Made by a program: the position numbers and the translations under genes
Part shown: positions 56,111-64,000 of the stretch, piece after piece
Position numbering within the stretch: position 1 is the first letter of the stretch
Layout of the letters: each line of letters opens with the position of its first letter
The notes under the pieces: model-generated
The model's input: the letters and a program-made list of their open reading frames with translations, nothing else
What the model was told of the DNA's origin: nothing
The model's database searches: none
Origin: Marinomonas aquiplantarum
GTDB taxonomy: Bacteria > Pseudomonadota > Gammaproteobacteria > Pseudomonadales > Marinomonadaceae
Direction: 5' to 3'
Assembly: GCF_003314975.1 (NCBI RefSeq)
Contig: NZ_QNRF01000003.1
Location: forward strand, 1-64,000
DNA: 64,000 bases

Positions 56111-56383
56111 TTAGTTTACAGCGTCTTTTAGACCTTTGCCGGCTTTAAAGCCAGGAACCTTAGCGGCTTTAATTTGGATTTCCGCACCAGTTTGAGGGTT
56201 GCGGCCAGTGCGTGCAGCACGTTCTTTAACAGCAAAAGTACCAAAACCTACAAGTGTTACCTGGTCACCTTTTGCCAAAGCCGTTTCAATTGCTTTTAAA
56301 GTAGCGTCAAGAGCATTGCTCGCAGAAGCTTTAGATAAATCAGCAGACGCTGCAATAGCATCAATCAATTCAGATTTGTTCAC
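56111..56383 (-). CDS. hupB: DNA-binding protein HU (beta type)
   Basis: 90 residues from GTG 56383, with AAGGGG upstream. Conserved HU features are [11 protein letters not shown], the arm-region [20 protein letters not shown] and the C-terminal [11 protein letters not shown]. It bends and compacts DNA. The lon-hupB-ppiD order is typical. Confidence 0.95.
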   Translation of the reverse strand: MNKSELIDAIAASADLSKASASNALDATLKAIETALAKGDQVTLVGFGTFAVKERAARTGRNPQTGAEIQIKAAKVPGFKAGKGLKDAVN

Positions 56384-56468
56384 GTTGTACCCCTTCAGTA
56401 TTTTCGTGGTTCCTTAGTTTTAATTTCGGCGCAGTATATATATGCCAACCGACAAGGCCGAGCGAGCA

Positions 56469-56498
56469 GTTATACAAGCCTAACCTACTCCCTGTCAA
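56469..56498 (-). promoter_or_regulatory. Promoter for hupB
   Basis: On the minus strand a perfect TTGACA (56498-56493), an 18-base spacer and TATAAC (56474-56469), giving a leader of about 80 nt. Confidence 0.55.
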
Positions 56499-56510
56499 CA
56501 CAGGATGGAT

Positions 56511-58904
56511 CTAATGATGACTTACAGACTCTTGTTCATCAACAGTTTTTTCACTCGAAGGTAATGTTTCTACCTTTTTTGGTGAAGGAATATACTCTAA
56601 AGCAATATCCAGCACTTCATCAATCCATTTTACTGGGACAACCTCAATATCGGCTTTGATATTGTCTGGAATCTCTTTCAAATCACGACTGTTTTCTTGC
56701 GGAATAATGACAGTTTTAATACCACCCCTATGAGCCGCTAGAAGCTTCTCTTTCAAACCACCTATAGGTAGCACCTCTCCACGCAGCGTAATCTCGCCTG
56801 TCATCGCCACAGAGGCTTTAACAGGGACTTTTGCAAGCACGGATACAATAGCGGTACACATTGCTACACCTGCACTCGGCCCATCCTTTGGCGTAGCGCC
56901 TTCTGGCACGTGTAAATGCAGGTCTACTTTTTCATGAAAATCTTCATCAATTCCCAGTCCAGATGCTCGACTTCGCACCACTGTCAAAGCCGCCTGAATG
57001 GACTCTTGCATGACGTCACCAAGGGAGCCTGTTTTCACATGACGACCTTTACCAGCCACACCAGCCGCCTCAATGGTCAATAATTCACCACCAACAGACG
57101 TCCAAGCCAAACCAGTCACCTGACCAATTTGATTTTTTTCTTCGGCTTTGCCGTAGCTAAACTTGTGAACACCAGAGAAATCTTCCAAATTGTCACTGGT
57201 CACGGAAACAGCTTCTGGCTTTTTCGCTTTCGCTAAGGCCTGTTTTTTCACAACACGACGGCAGATTTTACTGATTTCACGCTCTAAACCACGAACACCC
57301 GCTTCTTTGGTGTAGTAACGGATCACATCCATCAAAGCGTCATCCGTAATGTCAATTTCATTGGCCTTTAAACCAGCCAACTTGACTTGCTTTGGCAACA
57401 AATAGCGCTTGGCAATATTCAGTTTTTCATCTTCGGTATAACCAGGTATGCGGATCACTTCCATACGATCCAGCAAAGGCCCTGGAATATTCATACTGTT
57501 AGAAGTACAGATAAACATCACATCAGACAAATCGTAGTCTACTTCTAAATAGTGGTCATTAAAGGTATGGTTTTGCTCTGGATCCAACACCTCCAACAAA
57601 GCAGAGGCTGGATCACCACGTTGATCCATGCCCATCTTATCGATCTCATCCAATAGGAAAAGTGGGTTTTTCACCTTCACTTTGGTTAACTTCTGCAACA
57701 ATTTACCCGGCATAGAACCAATGTAAGTACGACGGTGACCACGAATCTCAGCCTCATCACGCACGCCACCTAACGCCATACGAACGTATTTACGATTGAC
57801 CGCTTTGGCAATCGACTGACCTAATGACGTTTTACCCACACCCGGCGGCCCAACTAAACACAATACCGGCCCTTTTACTTTCTTAACACGCTGCTGAACC
57901 GCTAAGAACTCCAAGATGCGCTCTTTCACATCTTGCAAGCCGTAATGATCCTGATTCAATACTTTTTCGGCATACGCTAAATCGTTACGAACTTTACTGC
58001 GTTTTTTCCAAGGCAGTGACACCAACCAATCAATGTAACCACGCACCACGGTTGCTTCGGCCGACATAGGCGACATCATGCGCAACTTTTTCAGCTCCGC
58101 TTCCGCTTTGTCTTTGGCCTCATCCGTCATGCCGACTTCCGCGATTTTTTCCTGCAGCAAATCCAGTTCATTACTACCGTCTTCCATATCACCAAGCTCT
58201 TTTTGAATGGCCTTCATTTGCTCATTCAAATAGTATTCTCGCTGACTCTTCTCCATTTGTTTCTTAACGCGACTACGGATATTTTTTTCAAGATGAGCAA
58301 TGTCTAGCTCGCCATCCATCAAACCAATCAGATATTCACCACGACCCACCAAAGAATCCACTTCAAGCACTTTTTGCTTATCTTCAAGCTTCAAGCTCAT
58401 ATGGCCGGTGATGTTATCGATCAATTTAGCCAAGTCATCAATAGACTTAAGAGAGGCCACGACTTCGGACGGGATACGCTTGCTACCAGCAACGTATTCA
58501 TCCAATTGCTTTAATAATGCACTTCGAATCACATCAAATTCAGCTTGATCTTCTTCGATCTGCTCTAGCTCAGTCACTTCGCCAAGAACAAACTCCGCCT
58601 CATCTTTCATGGATTCAAGACGTGCACGCTTCACCCCTTCAACCAAGACTTTGACCGTGCCATCAGGAAGACGTAATAACTGCATTATTTTCGCAGTGGT
58701 ACCGATTGAATATAAATCTTCTGTTGTCGGGTCATCTTTTGAAGCGTCTTGCTGCGCCACAAGAAAGACATGTTTATCCCCTTCCATCGCGGATTCAAGC
58801 GCTGCAATGGATTTAGCGCGACCAACAAACAACGGCAATACCATATGGGGATAAACCACTACATCACGTAGCGGCAACATTGGAAGAAGCAAAGTATCTG
58901 ACAT
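56511..58904 (-). CDS. lon: ATP-dependent protease Lon
   Basis: 797 residues from ATG 58904, with MSDTLLLPMLPLRDVVVYP as the family N-terminus; the frame opens at a GTG 27 bases earlier. A LonN domain, Walker A GPPGVGKTS, and a protease domain with catalytic Ser (PKDGPSAGVAM) and Lys (GGLKEKLLAA) are present. Confidence 0.96.
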   Translation of the reverse strand: MSDTLLLPMLPLRDVVVYPHMVLPLFVGRAKSIAALESAMEGDKHVFLVAQQDASKDDPTTEDLYSIGTTAKIMQLLRLPDGTVKVLVEGVKRARLESMKDEAEFVLGEVTELEQIEEDQAEFDVIRSALLKQLDEYVAGSKRIPSEVVASLKSIDDLAKLIDNITGHMSLKLEDKQKVLEVDSLVGRGEYLIGLMDGELDIAHLEKNIRSRVKKQMEKSQREYYLNEQMKAIQKELGDMEDGSNELDLLQEKIAEVGMTDEAKDKAEAELKKLRMMSPMSAEATVVRGYIDWLVSLPWKKRSKVRNDLAYAEKVLNQDHYGLQDVKERILEFLAVQQRVKKVKGPVLCLVGPPGVGKTSLGQSIAKAVNRKYVRMALGGVRDEAEIRGHRRTYIGSMPGKLLQKLTKVKVKNPLFLLDEIDKMGMDQRGDPASALLEVLDPEQNHTFNDHYLEVDYDLSDVMFICTSNSMNIPGPLLDRMEVIRIPGYTEDEKLNIAKRYLLPKQVKLAGLKANEIDITDDALMDVIRYYTKEAGVRGLEREISKICRRVVKKQALAKAKKPEAVSVTSDNLEDFSGVHKFSYGKAEEKNQIGQVTGLAWTSVGGELLTIEAAGVAGKGRHVKTGSLGDVMQESIQAALTVVRSRASGLGIDEDFHEKVDLHLHVPEGATPKDGPSAGVAMCTAIVSVLAKVPVKASVAMTGEITLRGEVLPIGGLKEKLLAAHRGGIKTVIIPQENSRDLKEIPDNIKADIEVVPVKWIDEVLDIALEYIPSPKKVETLPSSEKTVDEQESVSHH

Positions 58905-58974
58905 ATAAATTTCCAACTTGGGCGCAATCACAAAAGGCGCACTTACTATCTATTAAATTGAGGATTAAGAAAGA

Positions 58975-59001
58975 GATAAGGGCAAAGCAGAAAAATACAA
59001 G
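58975..59001 (-). promoter_or_regulatory. Sigma-32-like promoter for lon
   Basis: On the minus strand CTTGTA (59001-58996), 13 bases, then CCCTTATC (58982-58975), near the heat-shock consensus CTTGAA/CCCCATNT. It lies about 70 bp before the ATG. Confidence 0.45.
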
Positions 59002-59050
59002 CACTTATATCCATTCAATTTAGCTTAGATCGACATGAAAAGCGAAAAAC

Positions 59051-59091
59051 AAAAAAGCCGAGATTAAGAATGACTTAAACTCGGCTTTTTA
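59051..59091 (-). terminator. Terminator after clpX
   Basis: AAAAAGCCGAG and CTCGGCTTTTT arms, with an inner TTAAG/CTTAA pairing. Confidence 0.85.
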
Positions 59092-59106
59092 TAACAGGCA
59101 AGGAAA

Positions 59107-60387
59107 TTAGGCGTTTTTCGCCACGTCTTCCTTTTCTATTACCATTAATGGGGCAGATTCACCACGAATAGACGGCGCATCCATTACCACCTTAACCACA
59201 TCTTGTCGTGATGGCAGATCATACATGCAGTCTAACAAAGCAGACTCCAAAATACTGCGCAAGCCACGCGCTCCTGTTTTACGCTCTAGCGCTAACGAAG
59301 CTGCTTCCAACAAAGATTCAGGCGTAAACTCTAAGGTCACACCTTCTAATTCGAACAAGTGCTGGTACTGTTTGACCAAGGCATTTTTAGGCTCGCTCAG
59401 AATCGTAACAAGCGCCTCTTTGTCCAGTTCTGACAAGGTAGCCACAACAGGCAATCGACCAACAAACTCTGGAATCAGACCGAATTTCACCAAGTCTTCG
59501 GTTTCCACATTGTGAACCGTTTCAGAGAAAGACTTACCTTCATCTTTACTTTTCACTTTAGCAGAGAAACCAATACTACTTTTCTCAGTTCGCTCACCAA
59601 TCACACGTTCAAGGCCTGCAAACGCACCACCACAAATAAACAAGATGTTAGACGTATCAACCTGCAAGAACTCTTGCTGTGGATGTTTACGACCACCTTG
59701 CGGCGGCACTGATGCAACCGTACCTTCAATTAATTTCAGAAGCGCTTGCTGAACACCCTCACCAGATACATCACGAGTGATGGATGGATTGTCTGACTTT
59801 CTAGAAATCTTATCGATCTCATCAATGTAAACAATTCCGCGCTGCGCCTTCTCAACATCATAGTCACAGTTCTGCAAAAGCTTTTGAATGATGTTTTCAA
59901 CATCTTCACCAACATAACCAGCTTCGGTTAAAGTCGTCGCATCAGCAATCGTGAAAGGCACATCCAATACACGCGCTAGAGTTTGTGCTAACAAGGTTTT
60001 ACCACTACCAGTCGGACCAATTAGCAAGATGTTACTCTTACCCAGCTCCACGCCTGCTTCTGACTTACCTTGATGACGTAGACGTTTGTAGTGATTATAA
60101 ACCGCTACCGCTAACACTCGCTTAGCACGATCTTGACCAATAACATAATCATCAAGCGCAGTGCTTAACTTCATTGGCGTAGGCAATTCATCTTCTGAAG
60201 CTGACTCACCTTCTACTTGTGACAACTCTTGTGTGATGATGTTATTGCATAAATCAACACACTCATTACAAATATAAACCGATGGACCGGCTATAAGCTT
60301 CTTAACTTCATCTTGGCTCTTGCCACAGAAAGAGCAATACAATAACCGATCGGAGTGGTCGCCACGGCTAAAATTATCATCCGACAT
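59107..60387 (-). CDS. clpX: ClpX ATPase
   Basis: 426 residues. A zinc-binding domain (Cys pairs in YCSFCGK and ICNECVDLC, about 18-45), Walker A GPTGSGKT and sensor-2 [11 protein letters not shown]. It unfolds substrates for ClpP. It starts 20 bp after clpP. Confidence 0.96.
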   Translation of the reverse strand: MSDDNFSRGDHSDRLLYCSFCGKSQDEVKKLIAGPSVYICNECVDLCNNIITQELSQVEGESASEDELPTPMKLSTALDDYVIGQDRAKRVLAVAVYNHYKRLRHQGKSEAGVELGKSNILLIGPTGSGKTLLAQTLARVLDVPFTIADATTLTEAGYVGEDVENIIQKLLQNCDYDVEKAQRGIVYIDEIDKISRKSDNPSITRDVSGEGVQQALLKLIEGTVASVPPQGGRKHPQQEFLQVDTSNILFICGGAFAGLERVIGERTEKSSIGFSAKVKSKDEGKSFSETVHNVETEDLVKFGLIPEFVGRLPVVATLSELDKEALVTILSEPKNALVKQYQHLFELEGVTLEFTPESLLEAASLALERKTGARGLRSILESALLDCMYDLPSRQDVVKVVMDAPSIRGESAPLMVIEKEDVAKNA

Positions 60388-60407
60388 TTATTCCACCCTT
60401 AAAAAAA

Positions 60408-61040
60408 TTAAACTGTACGTTTTTGTAAAATATCATCAATTAACCCGTACTCTTTTGCCGTTTCAGGATTCATAAAATTATCCCGATCAGTATCAACAGC
60501 AACCTGATCTATTGGCTTGCCAGTATGGAATGAGATAATTTCATTAAGCTTATGCTTAATACTCAAGATTTCACGTGTATGGATCTCAATATCTGATGCC
60601 TGACCTTGATAGCCACCAAGCGGTTGGTGAATCATGACACGAGAATTTGGCAGACAATAACGTTTACAAGCAGCACCGGCTGTCAATAAAAGCGCCCCCA
60701 TACTGGCCGCTTGACCAATACACATAGTACTCACATCTGGTTTGATGAACTGCATTGTATCATAAATAGACATACCAGCGGTGACAGAGCCACCAGGGGA
60801 GTTGATGTACAAATGAATGTCTTTATCTGGGTTCTCAGACTCTAAAAACAACAGCTGAGCCACCACTAGATTCGCCATGTGATCTTCGACCTGACCAACC
60901 AAAAAGATAACTCGCTCCTTCAGCAAGCGAGAATAAATATCGAAAGACCTTTCGCCACGAGCGGTTTGCTCAATGACCATAGGAACAAGGCCATTACTTG
61001 TAATTGCTACGGGACCAGTTGTTGGGTTCGTCAAATTCAT
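60408..61040 (-). CDS. clpP: ClpP protease subunit
   Basis: 210 residues. Catalytic Ser in GQAASMGA, His in HQPLGG and Asp in DTDRDNF. AAGGA is 7 bases before the ATG. It forms the tetradecameric protease with ClpX. Confidence 0.96.
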   Translation of the reverse strand: MNLTNPTTGPVAITSNGLVPMVIEQTARGERSFDIYSRLLKERVIFLVGQVEDHMANLVVAQLLFLESENPDKDIHLYINSPGGSVTAGMSIYDTMQFIKPDVSTMCIGQAASMGALLLTAGAACKRYCLPNSRVMIHQPLGGYQGQASDIEIHTREILSIKHKLNEIISFHTGKPIDQVAVDTDRDNFMNPETAKEYGLIDDILQKRTV

Positions 61041-61055
61041 ATCGCATTCCTTAAA

Positions 61056-61092
61056 ACAAAAAAGTCGACATAACCTAAGCTATGTCGACCTT
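61056..61092 (-). terminator. Terminator/attenuator between tig and clpP
   Basis: GTCGACATA (61064-61072) and TATGTCGAC (61081-61089) pair. On the minus strand a T-run follows. The clpP ribosome site is directly after it. Confidence 0.75.
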
Positions 61093-61117
61093 ATTCAAAA
61101 AAGATAAGACGGAAGTC

Positions 61118-62443
61118 TTATGCTTCTTCTCCAGCTTCTTCAGCTTGAGCGTTTGGCTTGATAGCGTCTTCATAGCCCAAAGTTACTTCAGTTACTTGAG
61201 CGGATTCCAACAGTTTATCAACAACCTGCTCTTCAAGTACAGCAGATTGAACTTGAGCTAACTGCTCTTTGTTCTTCAAGTAGAAGTCGATAACTTGCTG
61301 TGGCTCTTGGTAAGCTTGAGCCATATCTTCCAAGAAAGTACGTACGCGATCATCATCAACTTTGATGTCATCTTTCTTGATTACTTCAGAAATCAACAAA
61401 CCAAGTTTAGCGCGTTTTTTCGCTTCGTCTTGGAACAATTCTGCAGGAAGTTGAGAAGCATCAAAGCCTTCACCACCAAATTGTTGAGCCGCTTGCTTAC
61501 GAAGTGCATCCACTTCTTGATCAACCAATGCAGAAGGTACTTCCACTTCGTTGATAGAAGAAAGACCGTCAAACAACGCTGTCTTAAGCTTAGCTTTAAC
61601 CGCTTGGTTCAACTCACGCTCCATGTTTTTACGTACTTCAGCACGCAAAGCATCCAACGTCGCTTCTTCTAGACCAAACTTCTCAACGAATGCATCGTCA
61701 AGTTCAGGCAATACTTGCTCAGCCACTTCAGAAACAGTGATTTTGAACGTTGCAGCTTTACCTTTTAGGTTTTCAGCTTGGTAATCTTCTGGGAAGGTTA
61801 CTTCAATTGAACGCTCTTCACCCGCTTTCGCACCGACAATACCAGTCTCAAAACCAGGAATCATTGTGTTAGAGCCAAGCACCAATTTATGTCCTTCTGC
61901 TGAACCACCTTCAAAGGCTTCATCGCCTAGGTAGCCAACAAAATCGATGGTCACTTGATCGCCATCAGCCGCTTCACGCTCAACAGCATTCCACTCTGCA
62001 TTTTGCTTACGCAATGTTTCTAGCATAGTGTCAACGTCAGCATCTGTTACTTCAGAAATAACACGGTCAACTTTGATTGCTGAGTTATCAGCCAACTCAA
62101 CTTCTGGGTACACTTCAACCTTAACAACAAACTCAAGGTCAGCGCCTTCAGCAAAATTCTTAGGCTCAATTGCTGGCATACCGGCTGGTTGAATGTCTTC
62201 TTTTTGAATCGCTTCAACATACGCATCACGCATAATTTGCTCTACAGCATCAATACGAATACCTTGGCCATAGCGTTTTTTAACAACACTAACTGGCACT
62301 TTACCTTTACGGAAACCATCCAGACGGATAGTTTTGGCTGTTTTCGCCACTTCAGTATTTACTTTCTCGTCTACACGAGCTGCTGGAACAGTGATATTCA
62401 GTACGCGCTCAATTGGAGACGTTGTCTCTACAGAAACTTGCAT
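61118..62443 (-). CDS. tig: Trigger factor
   Basis: 441 residues. A ribosome-binding N-domain (with the FRKGKVP signature), an FKBP-type prolyl isomerase domain (GDQVTIDFVGYLGDE, about 155-240) and a helical C-domain. GAGGAAA precedes the ATG. It binds nascent chains at the ribosome exit. Confidence 0.96.
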   Translation of the reverse strand: MQVSVETTSPIERVLNITVPAARVDEKVNTEVAKTAKTIRLDGFRKGKVPVSVVKKRYGQGIRIDAVEQIMRDAYVEAIQKEDIQPAGMPAIEPKNFAEGADLEFVVKVEVYPEVELADNSAIKVDRVISEVTDADVDTMLETLRKQNAEWNAVEREAADGDQVTIDFVGYLGDEAFEGGSAEGHKLVLGSNTMIPGFETGIVGAKAGEERSIEVTFPEDYQAENLKGKAATFKITVSEVAEQVLPELDDAFVEKFGLEEATLDALRAEVRKNMERELNQAVKAKLKTALFDGLSSINEVEVPSALVDQEVDALRKQAAQQFGGEGFDASQLPAELFQDEAKKRAKLGLLISEVIKKDDIKVDDDRVRTFLEDMAQAYQEPQQVIDFYLKNKEQLAQVQSAVLEEQVVDKLLESAQVTEVTLGYEDAIKPNAQAEEAGEEA

Positions 62444-62555
62444 AAAATTTCCTCTCGGGAACTTGCTTTAATTTGTTGGTTTCAATCTGACCCGAAAGGG
62501 TCACTCATGTAATACAGCCAACAAAACCTAAACTTATTAAAGTAATGGGCTGAAA

Positions 62556-62632
62556 TGGCGCGCCTGAAGGGATTCGAACCCCTGACCGTCCGCTTAGAAG
62601 GCGGATGCTCTATCCGACTGAGCTACAGGCGC
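62556..62632 (-). tRNA. tRNA-Arg (TCT)
   Basis: 77 nt with an encoded CCA. Acceptor GCGCCTG/CAGGCGC, anticodon loop CTTCTAA with anticodon TCT, and T-loop TTCGAAT. Confidence 0.95.
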
Positions 62633-62700
62633 AATACTCATTACATTTCTTGTGGTGGGCTATTATAGGGATGGAATAGCAATCGTCAACCAATAGACAT

Positions 62701-62727
62701 AAAAAAGCCCAGTTAAACTGGGCTAAA
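62701..62727 (-). terminator. Terminator of the 42-residue ORF
   Basis: AGCCCAGT and ACTGGGCT form a hairpin (62706-62723). On the minus strand it is followed by six T. The only minus-strand gene it could serve is the small ORF at 62760-62888. Confidence 0.75.
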
Positions 62728-62759
62728 ATGACTATTTGTTACTAAGGAACCGAGAATAG

Positions 62760-62888
62760 TTAAACTCTACTACTCCGCAGCACAAATATCACAAAAGGAA
62801 CAAGACAAATAATACTACCGACTCCCCACAAAAACAACCTGAATGCGCCATAAAATAGCACGTTGCACTCTTCTTGTGCATTGTGCAT
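62760..62888 (-). CDS. 42-residue membrane protein (candidate small gene)
   Basis: ATG 62888 to TAA 62760. GAGGA lies 4-5 bases upstream. Residues about 11-37 are hydrophobic, including GVGSIICLVPFVIFVL, and the protein ends in RSSRV, which fits one membrane segment with a basic C-terminal flank. A terminator lies 33 bp downstream. I do not recognise the family. Confidence 0.6.
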   Translation of the reverse strand: MHNAQEECNVLFYGAFRLFLWGVGSIICLVPFVIFVLRSSRV

Positions 62889-62970
62889 AAATCCTCACTC
62901 TATTACCTAGCTCGTCGGCCTATGCTATGGTAATAAGCCTGTTTCTTACCGAGCAAAACAAGCCACTATA

Positions 62971-63795
62971 ATGACCGATCGCATCTTGTATTTAATCACT
63001 GTTTTTAAACGTTATGGATTACTGACCTTAAACCACTTTAAAACAAGTGCTTTATCACAAAAAGCCGCGCAGCTTACCCTATCCAGTTTATTAGCCGCCG
63101 TTCCGATTATTACCATCATCCTCGGCATTTTAAGTTTCACGCCGACTCTGCAAACTATGCAGACGCAACTGCTGAACTTCATTGAGTTGCATCTGGCACC
63201 TGGCTCAAGTGAACAAGTGTTGCCATATTTGATTCAATTCTCTGAGCAATCTAAGAAATTGCCCATTGCCGGGATCATCGCCCTTTTTCTAACCGCACTA
63301 CTATTGTTAAACAGCTTTGAATCCAGTGTTCAGTCTATCTGGCAGATTCAGCAACGCCGAAAAATCAGAGAACGCCTACTGACCTATTGGGCGATTTTAA
63401 CCCTAGGTCCAATTCTATTTGCGACAACACTTAGCCTTTATGGCACCTTAATCTCACTTGAATTTCAGCAGGATGACACAAGCTCATGGCTCAATAATCT
63501 GCTTGAATTAGGGAGCATGGTGCTATACTTTTTAATGCTATTAACCTTAAATTACCTAACACCAAATGCTGAGGTTTCCATTAAACTTGCCAGTATCGCC
63601 GCTCTTTTCGGCAGCATTGGCCTGGTGATTCTCAATTATATCTTTAGTTCTTTTGCACAATTTTTCACTAACTACCAAATTGTATATGGTGCCTTTGCAG
63701 CCTTACCGATTTTTTTAATTTGGTTACAGCTGTCATGGCTAATCATTCTGGCTTCAATTTGTTTGTGCGCCACACTACATAAGATTAAAACTTAG
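62971..63795 (+). CDS. YihY/BrkB-family membrane protein
   Basis: 274 residues with six membrane segments and the conserved ALSQKAAQLTLSSLLAAVP. The family was once called RNase BN by mistake; its function is unknown. No clear ribosome site is seen. The start is taken as the first ATG. Confidence 0.85.
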   Translation: MTDRILYLITVFKRYGLLTLNHFKTSALSQKAAQLTLSSLLAAVPIITIILGILSFTPTLQTMQTQLLNFIELHLAPGSSEQVLPYLIQFSEQSKKLPIAGIIALFLTALLLLNSFESSVQSIWQIQQRRKIRERLLTYWAILTLGPILFATTLSLYGTLISLEFQQDDTSSWLNNLLELGSMVLYFLMLLTLNYLTPNAEVSIKLASIAALFGSIGLVILNYIFSSFAQFFTNYQIVYGAFAALPIFLIWLQLSWLIILASICLCATLHKIKT

Positions 63796-63849
63796 CATCT
63801 GGTCAAGTTTGATGTAGAATCGCGCCTATTTTTAAAAACAGAGCCTAAA

Positions 63850-64000
63850 ATGACTAACACGATTGACCAACTCAACCAAATTTTAGACGAAGCTGACTGC
63901 CTTGTAGACGAGCATCAAATCGATGCCGCACTAGATAAAATGGCACAACAGATAACCGCAGACTTGGGAGACAAACTCCCTCTCGTTTTGTGTGTTATGA
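63850..64000 (+). CDS. hpt: Hypoxanthine-guanine phosphoribosyltransferase (5' part, cut by the right edge)
   Basis: 50 residues are visible, reading MTNTIDQLNQILDEADCLVD and ending VLCVM, which matches the N-terminus of this enzyme in pseudomonads and relatives. It salvages hypoxanthine and guanine. The call is limited by the short piece. Confidence 0.65.
   Translation, partial: MTNTIDQLNQILDEADCLVDEHQIDAALDKMAQQITADLGDKLPLVLCVM

Noticed and set aside
1..64000. CRISPR array, prophage, insertion sequence, toxin-antitoxin or defence island
   Set aside because: No spaced short repeats, integrase, transposase, phage structural gene or typical defence domain was found. The only tandem repeats are the protein-coding Ig-like units.

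Overview
The window looks like chromosomal DNA of a marine gammaproteobacterium of the Oceanospirillales type, with Marinomonas the closest match I can suggest. This rests on the tig-clpP-clpX-lon-hupB-ppiD order, a tripartite tricarboxylate transporter with TctDE, a SulP/UspA pair, glucosylglycerate solute genes and moderate GC. The assignment is inference from gene content, not a database result. I see no insertion sequence, prophage, CRISPR array or rRNA. Nearly all genes look intact.

Layout. 1-3461 (minus) is the N-terminal part of a giant LapA-type adhesin. It has a retention module, a PAAG LapG-type cleavage site and 104-residue Ig-like repeats, and it runs off the left edge. 3618-6188 holds a SulP anion transporter and a tandem universal stress protein. 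6263-9332 holds qmcA-nfeD, a periplasmic cupredoxin-like protein and an AraC regulator. 9286-15585 (minus) is tctCBA followed by tctDE and a third, periplasmic binding protein gene. A PhoB-like direct repeat lies upstream of tctC. 15825-20527 holds small-molecule exporters, a class V aminotransferase, a DUF3010 protein and a 40-bp perfect palindrome. 20655-24592 is a glucosylglycerate cluster with phosphatase, synthase and phosphorylase. 24747-29679 holds an ABC exporter, an MFS exporter, a HopJ-family protein, a HAD phosphatase and a 52-residue membrane protein. 29742-34852 holds TyrR, a ROK regulator divergent from a sugar epimerase/isomerase, and a LysR regulator. 34953-41341 holds carbonic anhydrase, rlmA, a GGDEF-EAL protein and several conserved proteins of unknown function. 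41504-46050 holds purU, rlmKL, pyrD and a DUF2835 gene. 46180-53064 is a complete moxR/bat operon, followed by a DyP peroxidase. 54125-62632 (minus) is the protein quality-control block tRNA-Arg, tig, clpP, clpX, lon, hupB, tRNA-Asp, ppiD. The right end has a 42-residue membrane ORF, yihY and the start of hpt.

How the parts fit. Several modules suit a salt-water, surface-colonising life: the adhesin and its proteolytic release site, a GGDEF-EAL enzyme, glucosylglycerate synthesis plus phosphorolytic recovery, and anion/bicarbonate handling (SulP plus a separate carbonic anhydrase). Start codons were moved inward from the longest open frame where a Shine-Dalgarno sequence and family N-termini agreed (tctE, gpgP, the ABC exporter, hopJ, tyrR, ROK, pyrD, moxR, ppiD, lon, aminotransferase). 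Gaps between genes are mostly short and hold rho-independent terminators. The only gap over 300 bp is 3462-3816, which carries a strong sigma-70-like promoter. I do not see a wholly new multi-gene system. The best leads are the Tct binding-protein/two-component arrangement with its operator, the self-contained glucosylglycerate cycle, the perfect palindrome and the two small membrane proteins.
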